From Narthecium ossifragum (lineage: Eukaryota > Streptophyta > Magnoliopsida > Dioscoreales > Nartheciaceae), in assembly GCA_963920575.1 (NCBI GenBank), contig OY986965.1:28886007-28950006 (forward strand): DNA of 64,000 nt, read 5' to 3'. This document shows positions 1 through 12,884 of the stretch, piece by piece. The position numbers were made by a program, and so were the translations under genes. The notes below the pieces were generated by a model. The model worked only from the letters and a program-made list of their open reading frames with translations. It searched no databases and was not told the origin of the DNA. The number at the start of each line of letters is the position of its first letter. The stretch's first letter is position 1.

Positions 1-169
1 CTTCCCGAACTGTCACCTTCACCGGATAAACAACTTCCCTTGCTATGAACAAGGTCTACCATCTCCACTGAGTCAGGAACTCTGCAGAACTTACTGGAGT
101 TTGAATTGTTGATATTGTTGTTAGCCGAGTCTATCAATTGTTTACATTTTCCTGTATAGTAAGCAGAAA
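1..169. other. Region downstream of the IDM1-like stop codon
   Basis: This stretch lies immediately downstream of the minus-strand gene whose TAA stop is at 170-172. It probably holds the 3' untranslated region. I see no separate gene in it. The window edge prevents saying where the transcript ends. Confidence 0.4.
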
Positions 170-3100
170 TTATGCTACTTGAGATGAGGGAGATAAAGAT
201 AACATTTCAGTATCTCTTTCTACACAACTACCTTTTGGTTTTTCAGAAACCGGCTTAGCTCTGCTCAGGAGCTTATGACACATCGTAGTATCCTGAAAAT
301 TCAGAAGCATATAGTTTAAGAACTTTAGTCTCTCAGAACTGCTCATCTTAGTGAACCCAAAGGAATTTGTCCAAGTTTCTAGCAGCTGAGGAACTGCTGG
401 TAGCACAAGTCTTTCAACACCCATTGCAGAAAGCAACTGGAAAACAAACGCGAGTTAGAGCAGGCATCTTAGCCTCTGAGCCTCGAGCCAGATGACAAAG
501 AATAGCAATCAAGTATATATTAGTATGACATAGTAATACCCAATCAATAATCAGAATAGTGATGAATGTGCAAAGTACATGAACATGCCAGCCACTTTGT
601 ACAACTCATCAGCATGTGTAAAGATTACATATTTCAACATAGTGACAAGACTATCGAAATAGTACAGGCACATTGCGTAAAATAGTGGCCATTTTAAAGG
701 AAGCTCGGAGGTTAAATCAGCAAAAATTATGGTTAGCTGTAAACTTTTGGTCATCCGCCATGGAGTGCATAGATGGTTAGCAAAGGGTTCACTTTTGCAG
801 GAATTGGATAACCAAGAAAGGGTCTGCTCATAGTCTAAAAGCTCCCTCGACAACACTTAGAAACTATCAACACAGGCACCATTTGTCTCACGACATGCCG
901 CTTACAGTTGTTGGTCAGTCATAAGCTTACCTTTTCTAGTTCCCCCACAAGAAGGCGACACATTCCTTGTCGGCGATATTGAACACGGGTACCAACAAGA
1001 GGCATTTCTGCAACCTTTGCACCAAAGACTCTAAGGGAAAGGAAATCCCAGAAATTTCACTTGTTAGGAATTAACTTATGGAAGACAGATAAGTTGAAAC
1101 TTGAAATGACTAGTACATGAAATCTATAGAAGAACTGAAAAAAGAACCTAAAGGCGGCCACAGATATTAGATCATCTCCCTTATGCAATAGCATGGTGTA
1201 GAATCCCCGAAAGCTCAATCGGCTTAAATCCGATCTGTGAGTGTACCAACATGAAAGAACAATACATCAGGAGCTGTGACTATGCAATTACCATATTTAA
1301 TAATCATTTTACCAAACTTCAAAAAAAAAAAAAAGTAATAAAACAATAGCAACACTAATCTGAGCTATGAAGGTCAAGTAGTTGCCCATGCATGCTATCT
1401 GTTCTTTGTAAATTTAGCACTTTAATGTCCTCAGCCATAACCACTCAATCATAGGCCTTAAAGCTCTATGCTCATAACTCTCCTTGAGGCTTAAATATCA
1501 AGGCATATGCTTTTTAAGCCTAGATAGACCTCTAAAACCATGTTGGGACTCCAATAATGGAAAGGCAGGTATAAGAGATTTTTTTAGGCATATCTTTCTT
1601 CCCATCTTATGCAGCTATGCTACATATGCACAATACGATTCACAGCATATCCTACAGCGTGCCGTAAAAGGTATTACATGTTTGTGTAAACCATGTTTGG
1701 ACTTGTGCATGAAAACGAACCTATATGCAACCACACTTGGTTCTAAGATATTAGATAGAGCGCTGACTTTTAATTTTTACGAAGCTTGGAATTACAGAGT
1801 CTTGGATATACAGAGGGCCTCATGGAAAGGTAGGAGGGTAACAAGAAGTATCTTATCGAGTACAATTTAAAAATGTAAAACTGCAGGGTATTCTTGCACA
1901 ATACAAGAAAGAATTGAGGATATTTCAGCCAAATTCCAAAGAGAATAAGACTATTGCTAGCAGACAGGCAGAAAAAAGGACGGAAAAATCAAAGCTCTGT
2001 CATTACAAGACTGTGATAACAGAGACTACAATGCTATATCAAGCACACATAGGATAAAGGAAAAGAATTAAGAATTTAAGATTACTAAGTCTAAGAGCAA
2101 TAGAAGGCCTCACTCATTATTGAAAAGCAGATCAGCAACAAGATCACTTTGGGTACGGGGCTCGATCATTGTTACAAAGCATTCATGAAGTACATCTAGT
2201 GCAACACAAAGTTTGCTATGATGGTCAGCCATGGTCTCAATATCGACTTTACCAAAGCCAACACCTACTTCTGAGCTCCATCTCAAAATATTCAATGACA
2301 AGCCTACACCTGTTGGTTTAGATATGCCAAGAAGTTTTTGGAGATGGCGAAATATCTGCAAGATGGTTACTAAGAGATCATGAACATGTTCCTAAGAGTG
2401 ATAACATATACCAAAAAAAGCTGTCAGGTTTTGGTAAAGAATTATCATCAGTTCCAAGCCTCTACAAGAATAAAACCAAGTAGCAATTTACAAAGAAGAG
2501 GTCAAACAGGCGATTACAAATTTCACTGTGGAAAGCAAAAAACCTAGATAAAGATCTAGATACTAAAACTCCATGATATTCAGCTAATGCCCATCTTGTT
2601 GTTTACATATACGAGTCAATTACAAACTATATATAAGATGTAATAAGCGGTCCAGGGTTCACATAATCTTGGGAGGAGTTAGACCATTGGCCAGTGTTTC
2701 TATAACTTGCCAAGTAATAGTTATACGGGTAAAACTAATCCGATATGCAACATCGATGGTCATGATCAAATTACCACATCTAAGTAATCTTTATAGCCGC
2801 TGGAATTGCATGCAGGATGACTCACAATGCGTCAAAACCAAAGACAAAAAACCACCAAATGAAAGTAAGGCAGGCATGCATAAGTGAAACCTCTCTGAAA
2901 TATTGCAACTCCAATATAATGTGGAGAATCAACATGCTTCAGTTTCTAAAGAAGAACTACGTTTCATTGTCCACGTCTTAAGCTTAACCAGACCTGATGT
3001 TTAATGTGAAAACAGAACTTAGACAAATACAGTACAATTTCCAGACATTGTTATGTCTATCCTTCGTTCAATCTAAACAACAATTAGAGAGATAAAATTA

Positions 3101-6100
3101 GTCGCATATGCAACATCAGTTATTGTCATGATCAAAGTAGCAAATTTAAGAAATCTTCATAGGGGCTGGAATGGTATGGCATGATGACTTGCCATGCCAG
3201 TTAAAAACACAGATAAAATCTCCAAAATAAATACAAGGCATGCCAAATTGAAACCTATCTCCCAAACATTGGGACTTCAATTAATATGGAGAATCAACAT
3301 GTTCAAATGTCTGGACAAGACCTATGGTTCATTACCCAAAGCTTAAGCTTAACTAGACGTGACTTTTTTTTTGCTAATACAAATTTCTAGAAAAGAACCA
3401 GCTGATGGCAGTTAGAAGAAGAAGATAGGAGGGAAGAATCTCCTAAAGAACCTTTGAGCAACTTTTACTGCAAAACCACTTTCCAATTGGAGAAGTTTTT
3501 AACCCCTTAAGTCCTTGTTTGCCCATGCATCTGACATGATCTGTTGAATACAAAACCAAATCAATTTGTATTCAGAACCATAAAGAAACCAAATCATTCA
3601 CATTTAAAGAAAACTTGGAAGACATCATACATTGGCGTTCGCATTGATCACAACACAAAACAGTTTTTTCTGTGAATTGCTCATCATCACAATTGAACTT
3701 GCACAGGCCGCATATGCCACAGCGACAAGTTGGACAAAACCATTTCCCTTCTGGCACATCCTACGTAAGAATCAGCATTAGAAAAATCCACCATATGGAA
3801 AATTAATGTGGTCAAATTAAATGACTAACCATAATTAAATGACAAATTGACTATTGGTATCAATGAGAATAGAAATTCATCCTATCCTATGAATTACTAA
3901 AACTTAATTAGCAGGATCTAACTGTGCAGAAAGCTTATTTCGGAGAGTGAGTAAAGCATTCCTACAGAGGATATGTATAGCAAGATCTCCCAAACAACAA
4001 ATTTGCATATAAAATAATATACAGAAATTTGGAAACTAATTATTCTAATAAGTGTTAATGCTCTGCTTGTCATATGCTTTTCGAAATGCAAGTAGGTTAA
4101 CTGTCACATCCAGCTGTCTGTAGAAAGGGCATAATAGGTAAAAATTGAACATATACCTCATAGTAGGTAGGTTAAGGTGTTGGCTGTTTTCGAGGCTGTA
4201 AGTCAGGCTCAAAAACAATGAGCGAAGAGCTGTGTTGTCGAATCAGACTCACGGTGGGTGATGAAGATCCTAAACGGCTGTAGGTTGTGGCCGCCGGAAA
4301 TTGGTGTTGGGGCTAAGGAGGTTTGGTTGGAGATTTTGAAGTTGGGATCGGTTTTGTTTATGTATGTTCCGAGATGCTGTAAAGGCTGACATAGTTGCTC
4401 GTTGGCCTAGAGAGTCTAGCTCTGTTTTTGTGTGGTCCCGGGAGGGTGCTCACGGCCCTCCGATATGGGATTGATGTAAGTGGGCTTTCCCTTAATCTAG
4501 CCTTACGGCTCAACTCATCAAAAAAGAAGAAGAAGAGCATATACCTCATACCAAAAGACAATGAGCAGTCCTTCTAACGAGAGCTGAGTAAACAAATTTC
4601 TGAGTGATTTAGTATGAAGGTATGCTTGTGTTGTCTTCTTGTAGCCCAAGGCCCTGGTATACTTCATGGACCGGTTCAAATGTTTTTGTTTTTCTAGTTA
4701 ACATGCCACTAACTATTTAGTTGAGATGATAGAAGAGATAGGAACCTCAAAATCCACCATGCACCAAGTGTCACGACATAAATCCAAAACATAAATCCCT
4801 AGCTTGAATTGCAGAAGTTGCAAGAGAAACTGTTAGTGAGCGAAGGTCCCCAACTCCAAAAAAGCTCACTACATGCATAGCAATGAGGTTCATAATCAGA
4901 TCCCAGGGCATGGCTAGATATAGAGCAACTGTCATGCTCAAGAACAAATTGAAAATTTAAAACTGTCGGATAGAAGGTCTAAGAAAACAATTAAAGAAGG
5001 TTTACAAGACATAGATAACATCAACAGTGAATTTGGTAATGTTTCCTAGAATATCTTGTTAGAGTTCAAGTGACTAACACACCTATATTGCAGTTGATAA
5101 GGAAACAGAAAAATTACCTCTAAACCAATGCAGCTTAGGTGAAATGATGATGGGCACAGATCACATAAAAGTAAGTTGCCACCATCATTACAAATGGAGC
5201 ATATAGTGTCACTTTGGTGGAGAGAGGGATCACTCTTCAATTGCGCATGTCGGATGTCCTTGAACTTCTTACCTCGCAACACCTGAACTTGGCACTCTAA
5301 CAAGGACCTTCCATCTTGTAAGAAGATGTTGGCAGCAGGTCGTAATGTAGAGCTGCCAGCATGAACTTCAAAGTTTGTCAGACTGTACACCCTTTTACAA
5401 CAATTGCACCTAATGCCATCACGTGTTATGCGCCCTTCCATCTTAACATGGCCATCCCTTTGATTTATATAGCGAACCTTCTGTCTTGGTAATACCACAT
5501 CATTGTCTACAAGCCAAGACAAAACCGTCCGGGTAACACACTGGCTATGAGATTTGACCATAATCCCTTGTGATCTTTTGCCTGACCGCAGTGCATAAGG
5601 TAAGAAGCGGCCACCAGATTTATGGCCCTGTCTATGAAGAACCTGAGTTCCCTTTCTCCTTTTAGGCTTTTGATAAATGGTAGAACAAACCCAAGGCCAA
5701 GTTAGCATTCTACGATCTAAAGCTGATGATGAAACCAAAAAAGATGAATCCTTCTTGACGAGTGTTTGAGATCTATCATTATTTGATTGACCCCCTAGCC
5801 CTTTTCTAGGGTGCATACCTCGGGATAACCTTACTACACTTCCAGTATTCTCTACCTCTAAAAGTGCCTTACATGCAGCATAAATAGAATAATAAGACTT
5901 TCCAGAAGGCGAATGATAAACAGCCCACTGCCTTGCCTTGTGAACTCTGATAGAAAACCTCCATCCCATGAGCAAAAGATGATTTTTAGCATTTAATCTC
6001 AAAAGATTGGCGTCTTTACTTAAAGAATTTCGTGTATTTTGCTGTGATAATTCCATGTATTCCTTGTATGCTAATATTGATTCTGGGATAGGTCGCGGCT

Positions 6101-8673
6101 CAATGACCTCTTCCATATGAGATTTCTTTTCAGAATTCTTTAATATGAAGTCTGGATTCCTAGCAATAGAGCAGTGAGCATCACGATGACTCTTTGCATC
6201 AGGAACTTTGGTTGAATAGACCTTTGTGATGTGGGAATCATCCAGTACATAGGACTGAAGATTATTGGAGAATGCTCTAACCCGTTTCTTTTTTTTTCCA
6301 TCTTCCTCAGCTTGATGACAACTACACTTTTTCTCACACAAATGCACTAAAGAGGTTGACTCAGAGTGATCCCTGGAAGGAAGCAAGCCACATAAATTAC
6401 ATTTGTGGGGCCCCTCATCAGAATGCCTCTTATGTCTGCATTTTCTATCCTTCATTTGTTGCTCCTCCAACAGATAATGACAGACCGGGTTGTGAGAATA
6501 AAAGCACTTGCCCTTGGGTGAGACGAAACGAAGTCTGAACTTGTTGCCTTGTCTAGTTTCAATCCTCCAACCAAGAGTCAAAAGATGCTTCTTGAACTTC
6601 AATTTTTTAGGAAGAGGCTTCCCATCTTTCAAACTACCTGCACATATTGTTATAGCTTCAGGAGAGTATTCTGCCTCAAGATCAACAGGTTTCCAAGAGT
6701 TAGCAACTTGCAAGACTGTGCCACGAGCAGCCTTGTTTTGATTCGGTATAAAGCCAATGTTTGTCTCAGCATCTTTCTTATAGCATGTCAAACTCTTGCT
6801 AGTTGCATTGTCTTTAGTGGTACTCTCAGTGTCCCCCCTGCCTTCCCTTCGATGCAATGCCTCACAAGCTTTTATAAAAGAACCATAGCTTTTTCCATCA
6901 GGCGAAACATAATAATTGTGCCTTTTAATTTTCTTCAACTTCCAACCGACAGCTAAAAGATGAGCCATTGCAAGCTCACGTACAAGACTGAATCTCTTTC
7001 TTAAACATGGAGTTCGGTGGCCAACCCGGATACGACATTCAAAAATGAAATCTGACACTGCTTCAGGGCAATATCCGGGTTGATGGCTGAAATAAATATC
7101 ATCAGATGGTGGAGCCTTCTCACAGATTCCATTTCTGAGAGGTTCTGCAACCTTCCCTTCTGCAGTTTCCTGATAACAGATCCTATTGTGAGATTTCCCC
7201 ATTGGAGAGTTATATATACATTCAGTCGAGGTTTGATCAGGTAGGACTATTTCTGAATCATGGGCAGGACTTGCAATAAAGGCAATTCTAGCATGCTCCC
7301 CGTCATCCCCTGTTTGGATATTTGTGCCTTCCGGATGAGGAATGTCCTCCATTGGAATGCCAATATCATCATAGTTTGTAAGAGTGCCAATTATTAGGGG
7401 CGAGGGAATTTTCTCAGCTACAGTTAGACCATAAGCAACAGAAATTAGTTCCTGGATTAACTCAAACACCAAGCTGTGCCATTCTAATTGTGCTCCAGAT
7501 GTCCACACTCCAATCTTCTTCTGGAAAGCAGTCATAGTTCTCAGATCATACCATATCTCCCTGATTGAAACAGGCAAAGCATCTTCCTGCTCAAATGTTT
7601 GAAGCACTTGAAGCATCATCCACTCTCCGCGGGCATTCCAACACCCAGTCACTTCATCCCACTCCTGTGTGATACGCATCCGACTGATTCTGATCATTTG
7701 TTGGTCCCCTTGGTCCGGGAAGAAAACCAACCTCTCCATCAATCCTTCATTGTGATCGAAAACCACGCCTTCCCACCAGACATCATTCACCAACGCATCA
7801 ACACAGATCCCATAGCTGATCTCAGATTGTTGGAATTCATAAGGAGGTGGCAAAGGCCTTATTTGGCCACGGTGTCCCCTTGGCATCGTTCGAGCTATAC
7901 CTTCAATAGCAGGTGACACTGGAATCCTTTCAACAAGCTTCGAGCAACGGTCGTCGTCGTTTACCAGCTCAGTATATTCAATCAAACGAGAGCATTTGCC
8001 ACAGCCTAAGACCACACCCTTGTGCCAAGATCCATTAAGCCCTTCATCAGAAGATAACACCTGGAAGAGAGAGAAAACCCCAAAACTTGAAATTATGCAA
8101 AAGATACAGAGGCATCCATTTCCCTCTACAGTCACATTGTGGCAATATATCTCCTTTAAAAAGCACCGATATAGAGAAAAGAAACCTAATCAAGAAAACC
8201 AAATTTTGGTTCCAAAAAGATGGGTTTTTCCTCCTTTCTCATGAGACCTCCGACGTTAACCAACACCACAAGATCATATTGTAAGAATGGCAATACTTTC
8301 CAACAGCCAATAATATAATTCCAGGCGTCTAGAAAACAATGAGAACTCGATGCATCAAGATTCAAAAAGTTTCCAACAGGCCATATAATCGCCATATCCA
8401 CGATGATGAGAAAGAAACAAAGGAGATGAGACCAAGAATGCGGAGCAAGAACAAGAGACTCTAACAAGTGTACGGAAAACGAGAACGAGAAAACCGAGAC
8501 GTGGATGAGGGAAAGGGAGGGTTGAAAACGAGAACGAGAAAACCGAGACATGGATGAGGGAAAGGGATTGTTGATACCTCGACCCTCTCCCCGGGGAGGA
8601 GCTTCTTCATCTCGACCCGCGTCGTCTCCGTCCTCTTGCGCTTGCCCCGGCCCCAGGAGGCCGCGGCCGCCAT
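170..8673 (-). CDS. PHD-finger/GNAT acetyltransferase protein, IDM1-like
   Basis: Likely nuclear chromatin regulator of the plant family that couples PHD fingers to an N-acetyltransferase fold; Arabidopsis IDM1/ROS4, a histone acetyltransferase in active DNA demethylation, is the best-known member. Exons by eye: 8578-8673, 5118-8060, 3631-3760, 3452-3540, 2114-2355, 1148-1234, 931-1030, 170-436. All junctions are GT-AG, phases agree, and the product is 1317 aa. Residues 25-90 resemble an Agenet/Tudor module (GERVEVLSSDEGL). Three related ~40-residue segments near 399, 519 and 724 share a GW...SP.GK.Y pattern. A C-rich Tify/TPL-binding-like region lies at ~865-965. PHD zinc ligands run from ~985 (CSICNDGGNLLLCDLCPSSF) through 1086. 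The GNAT fold follows, with the acetyl-CoA loop YRRQGMCRLL and then GVERLVLPAVPQLLETW. The CAT at 8671-8673 gives the start. IDM1 itself or a paralogue cannot be distinguished. Catalytic activity is inferred. Confidence 0.9.
4163..4537 (+). mobile_element. 5'-truncated LINE-like retroposon in intron 2 of the IDM1-like gene
   Basis: The insert is flanked by perfect 13-base direct repeats (CATATACCTCATA at 4150-4162 and 4538-4550). It ends in an A-rich tail of AAAAAAGAAGAAGAAGA. These are marks of target-primed retroposition. The stretch before the tail (TTACGGCTCAACTCATC) resembles plant LINE 3' ends. It lies antisense to the host gene, well inside the intron between 3760 and 5118, and leaves both splice sites untouched. 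A SINE is possible but no tRNA-like head was seen. Confidence 0.75.
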
Positions 8674-9124
8674 TAGCGAGGGTTCCGATAGCGAGAAGAG
8701 AGAGAATAGAGGGTTAGAGGGGGAGGGTGTTTGAGTTTGAACACGTAGCGTTGCCGTTTAGGAAATCTTGCTCGCCAAGAAAGGCCAGGATCCTCGCACA
8801 TTAGTACTACTCCGCTACGAGAGAGAGAGAAGATAGAGGAGGGAAGGGCACAGTGTAGCAGTTTCAGTACAGCGGCGGAGAAGCGCATGACTGTGTGGAA
8901 TCTGTATATGGCCAGTTACTAGTGGTCCGTAAAAAAAACCCAGTTCTCCTTACTACAGTCAATTCGGCGGCACTGCAGCCGCAGCTCCGATGTGAATGTC
9001 GACCGTTAGATTTTGATCCGACGGTGGAGAATATAAAGGGGAGAGAAGGGGATTGTTGATCTCAGCTGTCGGATCAAGATCCAACCATTGCTCATGAACG
9101 CTGCTTTGCAACACAGCTGGATGG
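8674..9124. promoter_or_regulatory. Upstream region of the IDM1-like gene
   Basis: This is the only upstream sequence of the minus-strand gene before the assembly gap. It holds purine-rich stretches (8698-8730, 8818-8850), consistent with a 5' leader. I cannot fix a transcription start or a TATA box. From about 9055 the sequence may already belong to the repeat that continues after the gap. Confidence 0.35.
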
Positions 9125-9324
9125 NNNNNNNNNNNNNNNNNNNNNNNNNNNNNNNNNNNNNNNNNNNNNNNNNNNNNNNNNNNNNNNNNNNNNNNNNNNN
9201 NNNNNNNNNNNNNNNNNNNNNNNNNNNNNNNNNNNNNNNNNNNNNNNNNNNNNNNNNNNNNNNNNNNNNNNNNNNNNNNNNNNNNNNNNNNNNNNNNNNN
9301 NNNNNNNNNNNNNNNNNNNNNNNN
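9125..9324. other. Assembly gap, 200 N
   Basis: Exactly 200 undetermined bases. The round number suggests a scaffold-join placeholder, so the true distance is unknown. Confidence 0.99.
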
Positions 9325-10735
9325 CCTCAGCAAAGATTAGATCAAGTTTGGTGCTAAAACGAACAAATAAAGAACCTGCTAAGAGCAAAGGAGCAAAGAT
9401 GGACCATCTTTGACATCAAAACTGTACCTGCTCAGGAAGAATCAGATGATGTACTATACATGGTTGGAAAGCTCTTGAAGTCTAGATTCCAGAACTTTTT
9501 ACGGTTCATGATTTGGAGTTTCCTAGAGGAAGATATGCTATTTTTAGTACAGATGTGCAGAAGAAGCAGTTACGCAAAACCAGATCGATCTCATCCCAAA
9601 GGAGATCGATCTCCTTGGGCGCTGCGGGAAAAATAAAAGGAAATTGACTAATCAAAGTTAGGGTTTGTCTTAGGCTATAAGTAGCTTTCTTTGGGGGCGT
9701 TTTGGCAGCCTTCCATGGCTGAATTTTATTGATCTCTTAGGGTTTCTCTTAGTTTCTTTTCCACAAATTAGGTTAGATCTTTGGTGGAAGATCCATGGGT
9801 GGAGCGCGGCGACAACCTTCATCGACGGATCTCCTTCCTAAGATGAGTAACTAAACCCTAGCTTTGGGATTCTATGATGTAGTAAAGTTATTTCTAGGGT
9901 TTTCTATAGATTATGAGTTGTAAATCATACTTTGATGGTTGAATGGATTGATTGATATTTTCTTTATATCTATTGGTGTTGATTTATATGTTAGATGAAT
10001 TATTTGTTCCTATATGCCCTAGATTTAGGTCTTGTGCATGTTAGGGCTTGAGATTAGAGATTCTCATCAAACATCCGTGCTAGGACCATGGATGTGAGGA
10101 TTTCCTTCTCGAGATTAAGAGCCTTGTAATGCTATGACCATTACACATAATGCTAGAACCATTATGACCGCCTTTTAATCCGTTATTCATCATTATTCGA
10201 GATTAGGGATTTTGTATGTGCTAGAATCACAATGCTAGTGCCAGAACCACTAGGTTAACTCTAATCCTTGATACATTCTAGTAGGCGATCTCAAGGTGCC
10301 AGAACCATCTTGATTATTTACCAATATCCATTCTTGATATTATCCCCGACGTCTTCGTCGAACGGTAGGACTTCTAGCCATTCACCTATCGACTATATAA
10401 AATCATCTAAGTTGATTTATCTGCTCTTATCTTAGGAATACATAGTAAGTTCTTTATTATTGATTAGAGTTCCTTGGCATTATCTTATCTATTAGTACTC
10501 TTTTTGTATTTGTTTAGTTCTTGATAAAAATCCAAAAGATTATCTTTTTCCCAACTCCTTGGCTAGGAATTATACCTAGTATACGACTTAAACCATTAGT
10601 TTCCTATGGATTCGACTCGGACTCATTATTATCTACCCATAAAGTAGTTAGTTAGTGATTCGGATTATAAATTTGTAATTTTGACGTACTTGTTAAGGTT
10701 GCGACACTTTTCAAGGCGTGTCAGTTACTATTCCT
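9325..10735 (+). mobile_element. Probable LTR of a Ty3/gypsy-type element (partial)
   Basis: No coding frame of note. Near 10605-10625 is GGATTCGACTCGGACTC, a string typical of the end of many plant Ty3/gypsy LTRs. The block ends in a short duplicated TGTCA context near 10730. A dyad made of two GATCGATCT motifs (9584-9613) resembles dyads in the solo LTR at 45470-47794. The left end is lost in the gap, so neither a terminal TG nor a target duplication could be checked. It could be a solo LTR or a fragment. Confidence 0.45.
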
Positions 10736-10743
10736 AGCAATAG

Positions 10744-11575
10744 GGTAGTAACACTGGGAAGTAACTACCAATTTTTGTAGTTACCTCCCATAAATTGTAG
10801 AAAATTTTCATAAATTGTAATTACTTTCCATAAAAATTTGTAGTAATTTTTGTAGTTACTTATCAGGAAAATTATAAAGTAATGATCAATATTTTGGAAA
10901 GTAACTACCAATTAACAAGTAACTACCGATTATAAGGGAAGTAACTACCATTTAACTAGGAAGTTACTACAAACTTTATTGGGAAGTAACTACCATCTAA
11001 CCACCTACTATCTTCCATAGATAAGGGAAGTAGCTACTTCCCAGTTTAAGCGGTAGTTACTTCCCATCCAAACTGGTAGTTACTTCCCATTTAACTGGTA
11101 GTTACTTCCCATCCAAACTGGTAGTTACTTCCCATTTAACTGGTAGTTACTTCCCAGTTTAAGCGGTAATTACTTTACAAAAAAACTGTAATTACTTCAC
11201 ACTTCAACTGGTAGTTACTTCCCATTCAAACTAGTATTTGCTTGCCAATTAAACTGGTAGTTACTTCACAGTTAACTGGTAGTTACTTCCCATATAAATT
11301 GGTAGTTACTCCCCCCAAAACTGGTAGTTACTTCCCATCCAAACTGGTAGTTACTTCCCCCATTTAACTGGTAGTTACTTCCCCCATTTAACTGGTAGTT
11401 ACTTCCCAGTTTAAACGGTAATTACTTTACAAAAAAACTGTAATTACTTCACACTTCAACTGGTAGTTACTTCCCATTCAAACTGGTATTTACTTGCCAA
11501 TTAAACTGGTAGATACTTCACAGTTAACTGGTAATTACTTCCCATATAAATTGGTAGTTACTCCCCCAATTTTAC
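10744..11575. repeat. Minisatellite with GGTAGTTACTTCCC units in two opposite orientations
   Basis: Imperfect ~19-24-base units with core GGTAGTTACTTCCC fill about 830 bases. From roughly 10770 to 11000 the units mostly run as the reverse complement (GGGAAGTAACTACC). From 11040 on they run forward. The switch lies at a perfect 18-base palindrome, GGGAAGTAGCTACTTCCC, at 11025-11042. In the right arm a block starting at 11161 recurs at 11413, which gives a 252-base higher-order repeat. Confidence 0.9.
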
Positions 11576-11592
11576 TATTAATGCCCCCATTA

Positions 11593-11627
11593 ATGCATGC
11601 ATCCAGCCATAAAGTGGATGCATGCAT
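11593..11627. repeat. Inverted repeat with GCATGCATCCA stem
   Basis: GCATGCATCCA at 11595-11605 pairs with TGGATGCATGC at 11615-11625. The stem extends two more base pairs outwards, around a 9-base loop. It lies just after the minisatellite and could be a small transposon terminus or chance; no function can be assigned. Confidence 0.5.
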
Positions 11628-11639
11628 GCTTTCCATGTA

Positions 11640-12440
11640 TTGGGAATAGGTGTATATATTCCCAACCACTCCATTTAATGCCAACCACCTAATTCAAAAC
11701 TATTCATCCATCTCTCATTTAAAAAAAATACATAAAGGGTATTTTAGAGATAAAAAAAATACAGTTGTCCAAAAGAGGACTAAATGGCTTAAAATCTTTC
11801 AAGGAGACTATACAGCAAATAAAGTCTCCAAAAAAGACTAAACACCAATTTCTCGTAAATTTAACCCATCCATTCAAGATTGGATATCTAAGAGGATGTT
11901 TGGCGCACGGTACACATGATATCCGTGGAATGGTATCCACATGTATTGGCTCCCATGCGTGGCATCCGAGCGGATTCCATTTTCCGGGACCCCCTCGATG
12001 TGGAGAGCGCTCCAACGGCCAGAGCGAGGAGGCTTCGCATGATGCAACGTAGCAGGAGCTAAAGTTTAGGCTGATTTATTGGCTTTTAGTTGTGCAGCTA
12101 GCTTTTTACCTCGGGTTAAAAGAACTGCACCGTGTAAGAGGACACCTATCTATCTACTGTTATCAAAATAATTCCCTTTGTTGGAAACAAATAAGCTTGG
12201 TTCTCACCTGAACTAGAATCTTGATTGCGAAACACATGCATCTTTTCTTCCATTCTTCAGTTGGGAGCTATCACACAAAAAAGTTTGATGGATAACAACA
12301 ATTAGACCATTTGTTAGTACTTTTCTTGTGAATAATCAGGAGTCGGATGTGACTCATGTGATAACAACAAAGCTCAGGATTCAGGCCACAAATACCACTT
12401 CATGCTAGGACCATACTCATCAGTATAAATGATTGCCAAT
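11640..12440. other. Intergenic, no gene seen
   Basis: Mostly AT-rich sequence with short chance frames. A GC-richer patch at 11890-12020 starts GGATGTTTGGCGCACGG and resembles the outer part of the small MITE at 61941-62193, so it may be a degraded relative. No convincing coding or RNA gene was found. Confidence 0.4.
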
Positions 12441-12445
12441 AATAA

Positions 12446-12870
12446 TGTTGGGTTTTATGTGACCTATTTCAATCTGAGTTCGGTTTTAATTGGACTGGTT
12501 AATAATAGATGCCAATGTGGTTGAGTTCTGGTCAAGCTCAGTCATAATATTAATTATGGTTAATTGTGGATTACTATGTGTGGCCATCCTAATTGGATTC
12601 AAATTCCTTAATGGAGTGGGAGTCAGATATCCTGTCTATATAAAGGATGGATCGTCCCTCCTCCGACACACGTTAAAAACCCTATCAGTTCCCAGAGAGC
12701 CAGAGTCTCCATCACTCGGGTCGTGTGTCGGGATTTGGAGAAGGCGGTTTTCATCGCCCTTGGATCGCAAGTCTAAGGTTTTCATCAAGCTTGGGATTTC
12801 AGCAATACAGAGGTATGTAAATTTATATTCTATGATCAAGAACTGTTGATCTATAGTATAAGATCAAACA
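12446..12870 (+). repeat. 5' LTR of the copia element
   Basis: 425 bases, beginning TGTTGGGTTTTATGTGAC and ending AGATCAAACA. It matches 19381-19809 at about 95 percent by eye. It contains CTATATAAAGGA at 12636-12647, the likely TATA box for the element's transcript. Short open frames inside it recur in the 3' LTR and are not genes. Confidence 0.95.
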
Positions 12871-12872
12871 AG

Positions 12873-12884
12873 TGGTATCAGAGC
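12873..12884 (+). other. Primer binding site, initiator tRNA-Met type
   Basis: TGGTATCAGAGC begins two bases after the end of the 5' LTR. It is the usual plant copia primer site, complementary to the 3' end of initiator methionine tRNA. Confidence 0.92.

Noticed and set aside
1484..1870. 128-residue frame on the plus strand
   Set aside because: It lies in an intron of the IDM1-like gene on the opposite strand, has no domain and atypical composition.
6140..6956. Plus- and minus-strand frames of 60-135 residues
   Set aside because: They are shadows of the large second exon of the IDM1-like gene.
9088..9388. Open frames across the gap
   Set aside because: They consist mostly of undetermined bases.
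10744..11575. Regularly spaced short repeats resembling a CRISPR array
   Set aside because: Units are imperfect and contiguous, without unique spacers, and lie in a plant nuclear context. It is a minisatellite.
12490..12849. 119-residue frame
   Set aside because: It lies within the 5' LTR and its counterpart recurs at 19425-19814 in the 3' LTR.
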